Positions 25,676 to 35,076 are shown, counted from the stretch's first letter. The stretch is DNA of 64,000 nt from Caldilineaceae bacterium (GCA_026645575.1 JAPKMW010000058.1:1-64000), one strand, 5' to 3'. Notes: a model not told the origin generated them from the sequence alone. Translations and numbers: made by a program.

Positions 25676-26599
25676 ATGATCTACTACCTCGTCCGCCGCG
25701 CCCAGCACCTACTCTGGGTCTTGTTGGCGGTTAGTTTGTTGGTTTTTCTGCTCATCTATCTTTCCGGTGACCCGGCGACGCTGCTGGCGCCGCTGGATGC
25801 CAGCCCGGAAGATGTGGCGCGCATAAAGCAATTGTATGGCCTGGATCAACCGATCTGGCGCCAATATCTCAATTTCCTACGCGACGCGGCGCAAGGTGAC
25901 TTGGGCGATTCGTTGCGCTACAAAGAACCGGCCTTTGGTTTGGTCTTGGAAAAGCTACCGGCGACAATTCAACTGGCGCTCTTTGCCCTCTCCCTGACCA
26001 TCGTGATCGGTATTCCATTGGGGGTCTGGGCCGGCGCACGCGCGAACAGTGTGGCCGATTGGGTGATCTCGCTGCTTACCTTTGTCGGCATTAGCATTCC
26101 AGCTTTTTGGCTGGGCATCCTCCTGATCCTCACCTTTGCCGACCGGCTGCGTTGGCTGCCCTCCTCCGGCGACGGCAGTTGGCGCCATCTGCTCATGCCG
26201 GGCTTTACCCTAGCGATTGCCAGCATCGGCCTGGTCTCGCGGCTGGTACGGGCGACCTTGATCGAAGTGTTGGCGCAGGATTATATCCGCACGGCGCGCG
26301 CCAAAGGGCTGGCCGCAACGTCGGTTCTCTATCGCCACGCCCTGCGCAACACCATGATTCCCACGGTGACAGTTTTGGGCTTGCAACTGGGCGGGCTGTT
26401 GGGCGGCTCGGTGGTGGTCGAATCAGTCTTTGCCTGGCCGGGGGTCGGCTGGCTCATGTTGCAAGGAATTCAGAATCGTGACCTGCCGCTGGTGCGCGCT
26501 GTGGTGCTGGTGGTGGGAATCGGCTTTGTCTTGATCAACCTGGTGGTCGATCTGCTTTACAGTTATCTTGACCCGCGGATTCGGCAAAATGAACCATAA
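25676..26599 (+). CDS. Peptide ABC transporter permease, DppB-like
   Basis: 307 residues with about six membrane segments. DppB/OppB features are the N-terminal RRAQHLLWVLLAVSLLVF, the extracytoplasmic SGDPATLLAP block and LYGLDQPIWRQY, and the EAA loop QDYIRTARAKGLAATSVLYR. Forms the membrane channel with the product of 26765. No ATPase genes are present nearby, so the system may use an ATPase encoded elsewhere. Confidence 0.92.
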   Translation: MIYYLVRRAQHLLWVLLAVSLLVFLLIYLSGDPATLLAPLDASPEDVARIKQLYGLDQPIWRQYLNFLRDAAQGDLGDSLRYKEPAFGLVLEKLPATIQLALFALSLTIVIGIPLGVWAGARANSVADWVISLLTFVGISIPAFWLGILLILTFADRLRWLPSSGDGSWRHLLMPGFTLAIASIGLVSRLVRATLIEVLAQDYIRTARAKGLAATSVLYRHALRNTMIPTVTVLGLQLGGLLGGSVVVESVFAWPGVGWLMLQGIQNRDLPLVRAVVLVVGIGFVLINLVVDLLYSYLDPRIRQNEP

Positions 26600-26606
26600 G
26601 CAGGGG

Positions 26607-26739
26607 CGCGCTGTCAGCGGATTTGGGGAACGGATTACGCGGATTTTCCGTGAAATAATCCGTTCTACTGGTCAACCTGAAGAACGGATTATGGGCGTGG
26701 CATTCGTTCAATCCGATCTCGTAATCCGCTGACAGCGCG
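26607..26739. repeat. Nested intergenic palindrome with GGATTACG words
   Basis: The outer arms CGCGCTGTCAGCGGATT (26607-26623) and complement (26723-26739) are perfect over 17 bp. Inside, several copies of AACGGATTA / TAATCCGTTC point both ways, giving secondary stems. It separates the two permease genes. Confidence 0.8.
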
Positions 26740-26764
26740 CTGCCCTTTTTTGAGTACACACTTC

Positions 26765-27568
26765 ATGAAGCTACAACTTTGGCTCGGCGCGACGATTGTG
26801 ATCTTGATCATTGGCGTCGCCCTCTTTGCTCATCAACTCAGCCCCCATGACTACACCCAACAGGAATTGCGTAAAGCCATGTTGCCGCCAGCCTGGCAGG
26901 AAGGGGGCGAGTGGCTCTACCCACTTGGCACCGACCGGCTGGGGCGCGATCTGCTCTCACGGCTGATGGTGGGCGCACAGGTTTCGACAGCGGTGGGCAT
27001 CTTTTCGGTCTTGCTGGGTGGCGCGATTGGCACGCTGGCTGGGCTGCTGGCCGGTTACTATGGCGGCTGGGTGGATCGGGTAATCAGCCGGCTGATCGAC
27101 ATTCAACTCTCCTTCCCACCGGTTTTCATTGCCATTGCCGTGATCGCCGCCATCGGGCAAAACCTGACCAACTTGATTCTGGTGCTGGCGCTGGTGACTT
27201 GGGTGCAATATGCGCGTGTCTGCCGCGGATCGACGCTGGCGTTGCGCAACCGGGAATTTATCCTGGCGGCGCAAACCGTGGGTGCGCCTAACCAGCGTAT
27301 TCTCACCCGTCATCTGCTGCCTTCTGTGTTGCCGCCGCTGGCTGTCATTGCCACGGTTAACATGTCGAGCATGATCCTGGCCGAAGCAGCCCTTAGCTTT
27401 CTGGGGTTGGGCGTCCAACCGCCAACACCAGCCTGGGGTAGCATGGTCAGCGAAGCCCGCGCCATCCTCAGCGTCGCGCCCTGGAATGCCATTTTTCCCG
27501 GCCTGGCCATTGCGCTCTTTGTGATCGGCGCGAATTTGTTGGGGGATGGGTTGCGGCAGCGGAAATAA
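26765..27568 (+). CDS. Peptide ABC transporter permease, DppC-like
   Basis: 267 residues. DppC-type N-terminal segment, then YPLGTDRLGRDLLSRLMVGA, and EAA loop NREFILAAQTVGAPNQRILT. Ends with SFLGLGVQPPTPAWGSMVSE, highly typical of the family. Start ATG 26765 chosen; a TTG at 26750 is in frame. Neither has a good ribosome site. Confidence 0.9.
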   Translation: MKLQLWLGATIVILIIGVALFAHQLSPHDYTQQELRKAMLPPAWQEGGEWLYPLGTDRLGRDLLSRLMVGAQVSTAVGIFSVLLGGAIGTLAGLLAGYYGGWVDRVISRLIDIQLSFPPVFIAIAVIAAIGQNLTNLILVLALVTWVQYARVCRGSTLALRNREFILAAQTVGAPNQRILTRHLLPSVLPPLAVIATVNMSSMILAEAALSFLGLGVQPPTPAWGSMVSEARAILSVAPWNAIFPGLAIALFVIGANLLGDGLRQRK

Positions 27569-27926
27569 GGAAGATTGAGAGATACAGAGATTGGGTGATT
27601 CAGTGCCGGTGAATGAATTCACCGTCTGGCACGAAAAGCTGCGTTAAAACGCACTGAGATCCCGGTCGTTACGGCACCCTGTAACCTGGCTTTAGCTGGT
27701 TTGTTATAGCAGGCACGCGTTTATGGAGGTTAGGTAAATAAATCGGTAGTCGTAGGGGCACGCGGTTGGCGGGTGGATCGACCGGTTTTACCAGAGAGAA
27801 TCTTCCCGCCAACCTCATGCCCGTACCGTTACCGAAATCAATTCCTAATTTTCATCAACCCGTGGGATTGGCTACAATTGACACGACCAAACGACTACGC
27901 GACCAAATGACGAAGGACTAGACAAA
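27569..27926. other. Intergenic region before the amidohydrolase
   Basis: Holds a GTGAATGAATTCAC perfect 14-bp palindrome (27609) and the palindrome at 27752-27826. AAGGA lies about 10 bases before the next ATG. No coding sequence recognised. Confidence 0.4.
27752..27826. repeat. Partly decayed palindrome, GTAGGGGCA family
   Basis: Arms 27752-27773 and 27805-27826 pair with four mismatches; the inner GGTTGGCGGG / CCCGCCAACC is perfect. The outer GTAGGGGCACG resembles the palindromes at 4569 and 40574. Confidence 0.65.
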
Positions 27927-29207
27927 ATGCGAACATTTCTGACCAATGGACGACTGGTGGACGGGACGGGATCGGCAGCCGTCGAGCGCGCCACGGTGGT
28001 GATCGATGGGGCGCGGCTGGCCTGGTGTGGCGAGGCACAGGCGGTGGATGCGCCGCAACCGGACAACACCGACCGCGTTGTTGATCTGGCGGGGAAGACG
28101 GTGCTGCCGGGGCTGTTTAATGTCCATGTGCATCTGGCCCTACGCTTGCCCTTTCCCGAACGGCGCATGGATCCCTTTGATAAAGGCTACCGGGTGATGT
28201 TGGTTTATCGGCGCGCATTGGAGGCGATCTACAGCGGCACCACCAGCATTCGCGCCGTGGGCGAGGCGCACAATGCCGACATTGATGTGCGCAATGCTAT
28301 CCGCAAGGGGATGTTGGCCGGGCCGCGGCTCTTCTCGGCGGGACAGGCTTTAATCGCCACGGGCGGACACGGGCATAACTCGGTGGGCTGTCTGGAAGCG
28401 GATGGGGTGGAAGGCTTTCGACGAGCCGCACGAGAACAGTTGCGCGCTGGCGCTGATCTGGTGAAGATTTGCCTGACCGGCGGCATTGGCACCCCCGGTG
28501 AAAAACCGGCAGACAAGCAGATGGCCGATGATGAAGTAGCGGCGGTCGTTGAGGTGGCGCATACGGCGCATAAGCTGGTCGCCTCGCACACTGGCGGCGT
28601 CAACCCGGTCAAAGATTGTGTGCGCTTGGGGGTGGACTGCATCGAACATGGCTATGCTTTTGATGACGAAGCCGCCGAGATGATGGCCAAGGCCGGCACT
28701 TATTTGGTGCCAACGCTCTGTGTCACCCAGGAGTTGGATTACATGCGGCGTCATGGTGTGCAAGAGTGGATGTTAAGCAAAGCCAAAGCCGCCGCCGTTG
28801 AACACCTGGCCTCAATCCGCCGCGCCGTCGCCGCTGGTGTCACGTTGGCAACCGGCACTGATCTACTGCCCAGTGATCCGGTCGATGGCACCGTCGCCAC
28901 CATTCGTGAGGCGGAGTTATTGGTGGAAGCCGGGTTGTCACCGCTGGCGGCGTTAAAAGCGGCGACCCACAACGGCGCCAAAATTTGTGGCGTTCTGGCC
29001 GAAACCGGCACCCTGACCGCCGGCAAACAAGCCGACTTGATCGTGGTGACGGGCAAACCGGATCAACAGATTCGCGACCTGCGCAACATTCAGTTGGTGA
29101 TGCGAGGCGGCGCTGTCTTTCGCAATGAACTGCCCGATCTAGCCGAACCAGGGCTGGTCATGCCGGGCATTGCGCTGGCTGATGGCACCTTTGCGAAGGT
29201 TTATTGA
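27927..29207 (+). CDS. Metal-dependent amidohydrolase, prolidase/imidazolonepropionase-like
   Basis: 426 residues. Metal ligands of the amidohydrolase fold are in place: HxH in GLFNVHVHLA, the carboxylated Lys in GADLVKICLTGG, His in LVASHTGG, His in CIEHGYAF and Asp in LATGTDLLPSD. The C-terminal TLTAGKQADLIVVTGKPDQ is typical of this branch (imidazolonepropionase, Xaa-Pro dipeptidase-like, chlorohydrolase relatives). Position after a peptide transporter favours a peptide-derived substrate, but this is inference. AAGGA lies 10 bases upstream. Confidence 0.85.
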   Translation: MRTFLTNGRLVDGTGSAAVERATVVIDGARLAWCGEAQAVDAPQPDNTDRVVDLAGKTVLPGLFNVHVHLALRLPFPERRMDPFDKGYRVMLVYRRALEAIYSGTTSIRAVGEAHNADIDVRNAIRKGMLAGPRLFSAGQALIATGGHGHNSVGCLEADGVEGFRRAAREQLRAGADLVKICLTGGIGTPGEKPADKQMADDEVAAVVEVAHTAHKLVASHTGGVNPVKDCVRLGVDCIEHGYAFDDEAAEMMAKAGTYLVPTLCVTQELDYMRRHGVQEWMLSKAKAAAVEHLASIRRAVAAGVTLATGTDLLPSDPVDGTVATIREAELLVEAGLSPLAALKAATHNGAKICGVLAETGTLTAGKQADLIVVTGKPDQQIRDLRNIQLVMRGGAVFRNELPDLAEPGLVMPGIALADGTFAKVY

Positions 29208-29209
29208 TT

Positions 29210-29311
29210 CGTGTTACGTGTTGCGTGTTATGTGAACTCTACTTCGTTAACGCTACAACTGTGTTTGCTTTCACTGTGTATGTTTTCACGAAGCACGCAA
29301 CACGCAGCACG
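29210..29311. repeat. Intergenic palindrome, ACGTGTTGCGTG family
   Basis: The left arm starts CGTGTTACGTGTTGCGTG, and the right arm (29285-29311) is its imperfect complement. The first 18 bases are identical to the left arm at 44961. The start codon at 29330 of the next gene lies just beyond. Confidence 0.8.
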
Positions 29312-29329
29312 TTCAACCAAGGAGTGGTT

Positions 29330-30967
29330 ATGGCAACGCTTTCCTCTTTGATCAACGAGTATCTGAACTTTGTCTTTCAGCTTGATCCGATTGCGGCGAC
29401 GCGCCTGGGCGTTCATCGCTATGATCACTTGCTGGGGGAGCTTTCGCCCCATGCCTTTGCCGAAGAAGCGGCCAAACGGCGCTCTTTTCTGCGTTGTTTG
29501 CAAAATCTGGATCGCAGCAATCTGACGCCTGAGGAACAGATGGATTTCCAGGTGATGTTGATTGATCTGGAAACTGCCCTCCGCCGCCTGGCCGATCAGC
29601 CGATTTGGACTTGTGCGCCCTATTGGTATGCTGAGCAACTGGGCAGCGCCTTTTCCGAGTTGATGGGCCAGGATTTTGCGCCAGTGGAAGAGCGGGGTCG
29701 GCATCTGCTGGCGCGACTCCAGGCGACGCCGGCCTACCTGCAATCTGCCCGGCAGAATCTAACCGCAGCCACGCCACCACTTCATGCCACCATGGGGATC
29801 AATGCAACCAAAGGGTTACAACAATTTTTAACCACCGCCGTTCCTGGTTTCGCCATCGTGTTGCCCGTCACGCTCCAAAGTGATCTGGCTCACGCCGTGG
29901 ACATTGTGCAAAGCGCGCTGACGGACTATATCAACTTTTTGCAGGAACTGGCAACGCGTGCGCAAGGCCAGTTTGCGTGCGGCGCCGAGCATTTTGATTT
30001 TCTCCTACAGCGCTTTCACCTGTTGGACTTTGACCATCAATCGCTCTATGAATTTGGCCTGGCCCAAATGGCTGCCGACAAAGCTGCGCTGGCACGTTAT
30101 GCGAATGCGTTGGATATCAATATTTCTTGGATGGAGCAGATTGAACGCGTAAAAAATCATCATCCCCAAGGCGCTGACTTTCGGGCGGTCTATCACCAGG
30201 AGATGGTGCGGGCGCGCGCCCACTGTGTCACCCAGGATCTGATCACCTTGCCGGACGGCGAAGTGTGCGATGTGGCCTGGCTGCCCGACTATCTGCGTGC
30301 CAGCGCACCGTTGGGGTTGATGCAGACGACGCCCCCCTTTGCCGACGGTTTGCGCAGCGAATTGCGCTTGACGGCGTTGGACCAGGAAGCGCCGGTTGAT
30401 CGGCAGCGGCAACATGAGCGCGACAACTGTTATGCCTTTGCCCGCTCCATCACCTTGCACGAAATTTACCCCGGCCACCATACCCAAATGGCGCATCATA
30501 AATTGGCGACGGTCAACTCGCCGATTCGACGCTACTTTAGCAGCCCCCTCTTTGTCGAAGGCTGGGGGCTGTACACCGAAGATTTGATGGCCGAGACCGG
30601 TTTTATGGCCGAGCCGGCCGTGCAGCTTTTCAAGTTACGCAACGCCTTGTGGCGGTCGGCGCGGGTGGTGGTCGATTGTGGGCTGCATACCCGTGGCATG
30701 AGCTTTGACGAAGCGGTCGAACTGCTCTGTCAGGAAGTCCACTTGGATCGGCGCATGGCTGAGGGGGAAGTGCGCCGCTACACCACTCACGACAACCCGA
30801 CCTACCCTTCGGCCTATTTGCTAGGCAAGACGGCAATTCATGAATTGCGTGAGCGGTGGCGGCAACAGCAGGGCGCACAGGCGACACTGAAAACCTTTCA
30901 TGATACGCTGCTCAGTTATGGTTCGCCGCCGGTCAAGTTGATTGCCGAACGAATGTTGAGGCACTGA
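29330..30967 (+). CDS. DUF885 family metallopeptidase-like protein
   Basis: 545 residues from ATG 29330, which has AAGGAG 6 bases upstream; the frame is open to 29204 but that part is the palindrome. DUF885 hallmarks are SITLHEIYPGHHTQM (zinc-type HExxPGHH near 375), FVEGWGLYTEDLM, and TYPSAYLLGKTAI near the end. The family is thought to be related to M32-like carboxypeptidases. Lies in the peptide-uptake run and may act on imported peptides. Confidence 0.88.
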   Translation: MATLSSLINEYLNFVFQLDPIAATRLGVHRYDHLLGELSPHAFAEEAAKRRSFLRCLQNLDRSNLTPEEQMDFQVMLIDLETALRRLADQPIWTCAPYWYAEQLGSAFSELMGQDFAPVEERGRHLLARLQATPAYLQSARQNLTAATPPLHATMGINATKGLQQFLTTAVPGFAIVLPVTLQSDLAHAVDIVQSALTDYINFLQELATRAQGQFACGAEHFDFLLQRFHLLDFDHQSLYEFGLAQMAADKAALARYANALDINISWMEQIERVKNHHPQGADFRAVYHQEMVRARAHCVTQDLITLPDGEVCDVAWLPDYLRASAPLGLMQTTPPFADGLRSELRLTALDQEAPVDRQRQHERDNCYAFARSITLHEIYPGHHTQMAHHKLATVNSPIRRYFSSPLFVEGWGLYTEDLMAETGFMAEPAVQLFKLRNALWRSARVVVDCGLHTRGMSFDEAVELLCQEVHLDRRMAEGEVRRYTTHDNPTYPSAYLLGKTAIHELRERWRQQQGAQATLKTFHDTLLSYGSPPVKLIAERMLRH

Positions 30968-30973
30968 ATGCGT

Positions 30974-31816
30974 TTACACGTGCGTGTGCATCAGTCGCCG
31001 TTCCGCCTGCTTTTGCAATGCCGTGATCGCCAGCACTACCCCAAAGAGGGACGCCTGTAACATCACAATGGTGGCGCCGCTGGCGATATCAATGTAATAG
31101 CTGATGATCATGCCAAAGAAGCCGCTGACCATGCCCAAACCAGTAGAAAGCAGAATCATGCGGTTGAAGCTATCGGTGAGCAGGCGGGCGGTAATGGCCG
31201 GAATGACCAATGCCGCCGCGATCAAGGTGACGCCGAGGATTTGCATGGAGGCAATCAGCGCTGCGGCCAAGACCAGGGCAAAGAGGGTGTCGATCCACTC
31301 TGTTTGCACACCATAGACACGCGCCACTTCAGCATCAAAGGTGGTGAAAAGCAATTGTTTATAAAGGAAAAAAATAAAAAGAGCAACAATGAGCGTAACA
31401 ATGGCGACCACCGCCACATCCTGTTGGGTCACCCCCAAGATATTGCCAAAGAGGGCGGCGTCAAAAGAACGGGTAAAACTTCGATAACGACTGATCAGCG
31501 CCACGCCGACGGCAAAGCTGGCTGTTGTGATCACCCCAATGGCAGCATCGGCGTTGATTTTGGTGCGGCGCACGGTCTGGTTGATCAAGAGCGCGGCAAC
31601 AAAGCCCCACAGGCCGGCCCCCAAATAAAAATTCCACTGCATGACATAAGAGACCACCGCGCCGCCAAAGATAGCATGGGAAAGACCATGGCCGATATAG
31701 CTCATACCACGTAGCACGATGTAGACGCCGATCATACCGCACAAACCGCCCACCAGCACCGCTACTAGCGTGCCGTTGCGAAAAAACTCAAATTGAAAGG
31801 GTTCAAACCAGATCAC
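30974..31816 (-). CDS. Zinc/manganese ABC transporter permease (ZnuB/MntB-like)
   Basis: 280 residues, about eight membrane segments. Family 3 features: GGLCGMIGVYIVLRGMSYIG, SHAIFGGAVVSYV, and AALIASMQILGVTLIAAALV. The start is GTG (31816), inside the end of the ATPase gene with a 14-base overlap, so translation is coupled. Completes a leftward binding protein-ATPase-permease set. Confidence 0.92.
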   Translation of the reverse strand: MIWFEPFQFEFFRNGTLVAVLVGGLCGMIGVYIVLRGMSYIGHGLSHAIFGGAVVSYVMQWNFYLGAGLWGFVAALLINQTVRRTKINADAAIGVITTASFAVGVALISRYRSFTRSFDAALFGNILGVTQQDVAVVAIVTLIVALFIFFLYKQLLFTTFDAEVARVYGVQTEWIDTLFALVLAAALIASMQILGVTLIAAALVIPAITARLLTDSFNRMILLSTGLGMVSGFFGMIISYYIDIASGATIVMLQASLFGVVLAITALQKQAERRLMHTHV

Positions 31817-32726
31817 GCTTGCCTACCCCTTCTGTCGATTCTCCTTGCAACATGGTGTCAATCTCTTGCACAATAGTCGCTGTGTCGCCAGGATTGGGCG
31901 CCGTGGCATTGGTCACGGTATGGCCTAACACTGGGTTGGGCAGAATATCATGATAGGTGTGGCCGTGGGGACGCTGATGGACAAAGATCATGTGTTCGTG
32001 GCGGATCACCAACATATCGCCCTGATAGGTTTCGTTCAGAATCTTCTCCGTGAAAACAACTTCCGGTGGTCCCTGGGCAATAACCGTACGATTCAAACAG
32101 ATCACCCACGGCAAATGGGCGGCAGCGGCATTGAGATCATGGGTGGTGATCAAGATGGTCATGCCCTGTTGGTTAAGGTCGGCCAGTAGGTGAAGGACAT
32201 TTTCGGCGGTGCGCATATCAACGCCACTGGTCGGTTCATCCAGCACCAAAATGTCCGGCTGCGCAATGAGGGCGCGCGCCAGAAAGACCCGCTGCTGTTG
32301 CCCGCCGGAAAGATCACGGATGTGACGGTTAGTCAGCTTTTCCAGCCCCAGTTGGTCCAGGATTTCTCCCATCATCCGCCGGTCGGTGCGGCTAGGCCAG
32401 GGCCAAAAGGCGCCATTGCCGGTGCGACCCATCAACACCACCTGGCCCACGGTGACCGGAAAGTTCCAATCAACCGTTTCCAATTGCGGTACATAGCCAA
32501 TGCGTAGCTTGGTACGCCCCTGTAAAGCGGCGCCATTGATCTTGCGCTGTCCGTGGGTGGCCTGAACTGTCCCTAAAATCAGCTTGAGCAAACTAGTTTT
32601 ACCCGCACCGCTTGGTCCCACAAAGGCGGCAAATTGACCAGGATGAATGTGCAAATTAATATCGCGTAACACTGGCGTTTTGCCATAGCCAAACGCCACA
32701 TCCTTGAGTTCGATTAGTGGTTGCAA
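31803..32726 (-). CDS. Zinc/manganese ABC transporter ATPase (ZnuC/MntA-like)
   Basis: 307 residues. Walker A GPSGAGKTSLLK, Q-loop YVPQLETVDWNFPVTV, signature LSGGQQQRVFLARAL, Walker B ILVLDEPTSGVD, H-loop TTHDLN. About 55 extra C-terminal residues include a His-rich HQRPHGHTYHD that could bind metal. The start is TTG with GGAG 9 bases upstream. Confidence 0.92.
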   Translation of the reverse strand: MQPLIELKDVAFGYGKTPVLRDINLHIHPGQFAAFVGPSGAGKTSLLKLILGTVQATHGQRKINGAALQGRTKLRIGYVPQLETVDWNFPVTVGQVVLMGRTGNGAFWPWPSRTDRRMMGEILDQLGLEKLTNRHIRDLSGGQQQRVFLARALIAQPDILVLDEPTSGVDMRTAENVLHLLADLNQQGMTILITTHDLNAAAAHLPWVICLNRTVIAQGPPEVVFTEKILNETYQGDMLVIRHEHMIFVHQRPHGHTYHDILPNPVLGHTVTNATAPNPGDTATIVQEIDTMLQGESTEGVGKRDLV

Positions 32727-32768
32727 AGTTGTTTTCTCCGTGAATGGTAAGATAGTGGTACAGTGGAT

Positions 32769-32840
32769 CAGTGAGACAGTAAAACAGTTGAATAGTTACC
32801 GCTCACTGTTTTACTGGCTCACTGTTTTACTGTCTCACTG
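32769..32840. repeat. Intercistronic palindrome CAGTGAGACAGTAAAACAGT
   Basis: Arms 32769-32788 and 32821-32840 are perfect over 20 bp; CTGTTTTACTGG in the loop is a further partial copy. The right arm lies 2 bases from the binding-protein stop codon. It sits inside the metal-transport operon, between the first and second genes, where a hairpin could lower expression of the later genes. Confidence 0.88.
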
Positions 32841-32842
32841 TC

Positions 32843-33889
32843 TCATTGGGCCTGTTCAACGGCGCTATCGCTGCCGGGAATGTTGCTGGTGTCAAAGTCG
32901 GCGATGACGGTAGGGTCGCCACCCAACGCGCCGGCCATGATCTTCATGTTTTCCACCATTAGGCCCAAGTAGGAGTGATTGGCGTCGCCCGGTTGACCGG
33001 GCAGGTCATCGTCGCGCAGGTCATCGACATATTGGGCGCCGCTCTCTTTGGCAATCTGTTCAAGAATGGGAGAGGGAAAAACTTCCGAGCCAAAGATCGC
33101 CGGCACCTCTTCCGCCTGAATTTGGGTAATGAGATCGACTACATCACGTGCCGATGGTTCAGCAAAGTCAGAGGGCTGGATGGCGCCGATCACAGTCATG
33201 CCATAGAGTGGCGCGAAATAGGCCCATGAGTCGTGATAGGTGAGCAATTTGCGATTAGCTTCGGGGATGGTGGCAACGACGGCCTTGATCGCTTCGTCGA
33301 GCGCGGCAATGCGTTCGGCAAAAGCGTTGTAGTTGGTTTGGTAATAATCGGCGCTGGCGGCGTCACGGGCGCTCAAGGCATCGCGCACAAGTTCGGCATA
33401 CTTCAACGAATGAAACGGGTTGGGCCAAAGGTGTGGATTGGGGCTGCCTGCTTCCTCTGGGAAGGAGAAGTCAAAAACATACTGCTCCGGGGTAATCGTG
33501 TGGTCACCCAGTAAAATGATCTCGGCGCCTTCTTTCAAATTCGCTTCGGCTAATTCACGGGTTGGCTCTTCGAGGTTCAACCCGTTGATGAAAATCAGAT
33601 CGGCTTCGGCCAAGGTCTTGGCATCGGAGGGAGCCGGCTCAAAGGTGTGCGAATTAACGCCCTCTGGCACAATACCGATCAGGTTGATGCGGTCGCCACC
33701 GATGTTGTAGACAATGCTGGTAACCGGGGAGACGGTGGTGACAACGTTGAGCTTGCCGGCGGTCGCGGCAGTGTTGTTGATGGCTGCGCTTTCTGGCTGT
33801 GCGCTTGGGGAAGTGGCCGGTGTACAGGCCAATAACAAAAAGAGAACGCAGAGCAGCGTTAGAAAACGGGCGGGTATCGATCCCTGCAT
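32843..33889 (-). CDS. Zinc/manganese ABC transporter binding lipoprotein (ZnuA-like)
   Basis: 348 residues from ATG 33889 (AAGGAG 11 bases upstream). Lipobox LLLAC. Cluster A-I metal ligands are visible as His in GVNSHTFEP, His in NPHLWPNP, His in LTYHDSWAYFAP and an acidic residue in IFGSEVFPSP. No long His-rich loop is present, which fits either Zn or Mn. First gene of the operon; see the 22-bp palindrome at 34014 in its upstream region. Confidence 0.92.
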   Translation of the reverse strand: MQGSIPARFLTLLCVLFLLLACTPATSPSAQPESAAINNTAATAGKLNVVTTVSPVTSIVYNIGGDRINLIGIVPEGVNSHTFEPAPSDAKTLAEADLIFINGLNLEEPTRELAEANLKEGAEIILLGDHTITPEQYVFDFSFPEEAGSPNPHLWPNPFHSLKYAELVRDALSARDAASADYYQTNYNAFAERIAALDEAIKAVVATIPEANRKLLTYHDSWAYFAPLYGMTVIGAIQPSDFAEPSARDVVDLITQIQAEEVPAIFGSEVFPSPILEQIAKESGAQYVDDLRDDDLPGQPGDANHSYLGLMVENMKIMAGALGGDPTVIADFDTSNIPGSDSAVEQAQ

Positions 33890-34013
33890 GTGGTTGAAAC
33901 TCCTTATCTGGGAAAAGAGGGTGGATGGTTGATGAATTGATTGCAAACGCGAACAAGGGTAACGAATACTTGTTCTACAGTTTACTAGAGGATCGGTCAT
34001 AGGGAAGTGCGCT

Positions 34014-34035
34014 TTATTACAAATTTTTGCAATAA
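34014..34035. promoter_or_regulatory. AT-rich 22-bp palindrome upstream of metal-uptake operon
   Basis: TTATTACAAATTTTTGCAATAA reads nearly the same on both strands (TTATT.CAAA / TTTG.AATAA). It lies about 125 bp before the binding-protein start. Size and base content are like Fur/Zur/MntR-class operators, but it does not match a specific consensus I know. Role inferred. Confidence 0.45.
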
Positions 34036-34184
34036 GGCTGATGAATGAACCGTTATCTTCAACACCGCTTGTCTGAATAGGCGGCTTTTGATAAGATCAG
34101 CCTACTTTTTCATCCAAACTTACTGTTCTGCCAAAGAAGTAATGATGGGTTGGTGTGCTGTCAAGCATATCATTGCGAATCTTG

Positions 34185-34226
34185 GGATTAGCGAATCACT
34201 TCAGGAGAAAAAAGATTCGCTAATCC
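34185..34226. repeat. Palindrome, GCTAATCC/TTCGCGG family
   Basis: GGATTAGCGAATC (34185-34197) pairs perfectly with GATTCGCTAATCC (34214-34226); the right side continues TCTGCTTCGCGGTG as at 12098. It lies between the divergent metal-transport operon and epimerase gene. Confidence 0.85.
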
Positions 34227-34314
34227 TCTGCTTCGCGGTGATATGACTGGGCCCCATCTTTCTATAAGACTTCTTTTACAAAACACTACATTCTCAGAGA
34301 AAGCATCAATTGTT

Positions 34315-35076
34315 ATGAAACGCAAAATTTTACTCACCGGCGCTGCCGGCCGCATTGGCTCCTTCTTAACCGAGCAGTGGAAAGAAAGCTATGATCTGCT
34401 GTTGACCGATGTACGCGCCCCCAAAGAGACCTTTGGCTTTCCATTTGTCGAGGCCAATCTGGCTGACTTTGCTGCCGTGCGCGCCCTCTGTACCGGCATC
34501 GACACCGTCGTTCACCTAGGCGCCGATCCGCGCATGGAGGCGCCGTGGGAGAGTCTGCTGCCCAACAATGTCATCGGCACCTATAACGCTTTTGAAGCGG
34601 CCCATCAAGCAGGTTGTCGGCGCATTATTTTTGCCAGCAGCATCAACGCCGTCTTTGGCTACCCGGCGGATGTCCAGGTGCAGACCAACATGCCGGTCTA
34701 CCCGATCAATCTCTATGGCGCAACCAAATGTTGGGGCGAAGCATTGGGCCGCTACTATGCCCACACGCACAAGCTCTCGTCAATCTGTCTGCGCTTTGGC
34801 GCCGTCTCCTACCGCCCCGGTCAAGATCCCCACTATGACAATCGCTACGACCTGAGCCACCCCTACATCGACATCATCCTGACGATGGAAGATTTGACCA
34901 AGTTGGTGACAGCCAGCGTCGAGGCCAAAGATGACTTGATGTATGGCGTCTACCACGGCATCTCCAACAACCGCTGGAAACGGCTAGACCTGACCGATGC
35001 CCGCGATGAAATTGGCTACGCGCCAGAGGATGACGCCTTTGTCTTTGCCGGTGCGCCGCCGGTTAAGGCGATGTAA
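34315..35076 (+). CDS. NAD-dependent uronate dehydrogenase-like SDR protein
   Basis: 253 residues from ATG 34315; the frame is open to 34243 but MKRKILLTGAAGRIGSFL is the natural start. Extended SDR with GxxGxxG (TGAAGRIG), catalytic Ser region IIFASSINAVFGYP and YxxxK as LYGATKCWGEAL. Close to bacterial uronate dehydrogenases (DTVVHLGADPRMEAPWE, NNVIGTYNAFEAAH). Expected reaction: glucuronate or galacturonate to the aldarolactone with NAD. A glucarate dehydratase-type gene in the window fits this. Other epimerases are not excluded. Confidence 0.75.
   Translation: MKRKILLTGAAGRIGSFLTEQWKESYDLLLTDVRAPKETFGFPFVEANLADFAAVRALCTGIDTVVHLGADPRMEAPWESLLPNNVIGTYNAFEAAHQAGCRRIIFASSINAVFGYPADVQVQTNMPVYPINLYGATKCWGEALGRYYAHTHKLSSICLRFGAVSYRPGQDPHYDNRYDLSHPYIDIILTMEDLTKLVTASVEAKDDLMYGVYHGISNNRWKRLDLTDARDEIGYAPEDDAFVFAGAPPVKAM

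Noticed and set aside
29204..29329. N-terminal extension of the DUF885 gene
   Set aside because: Translated palindrome; ATG 29330 has a strong ribosome site.
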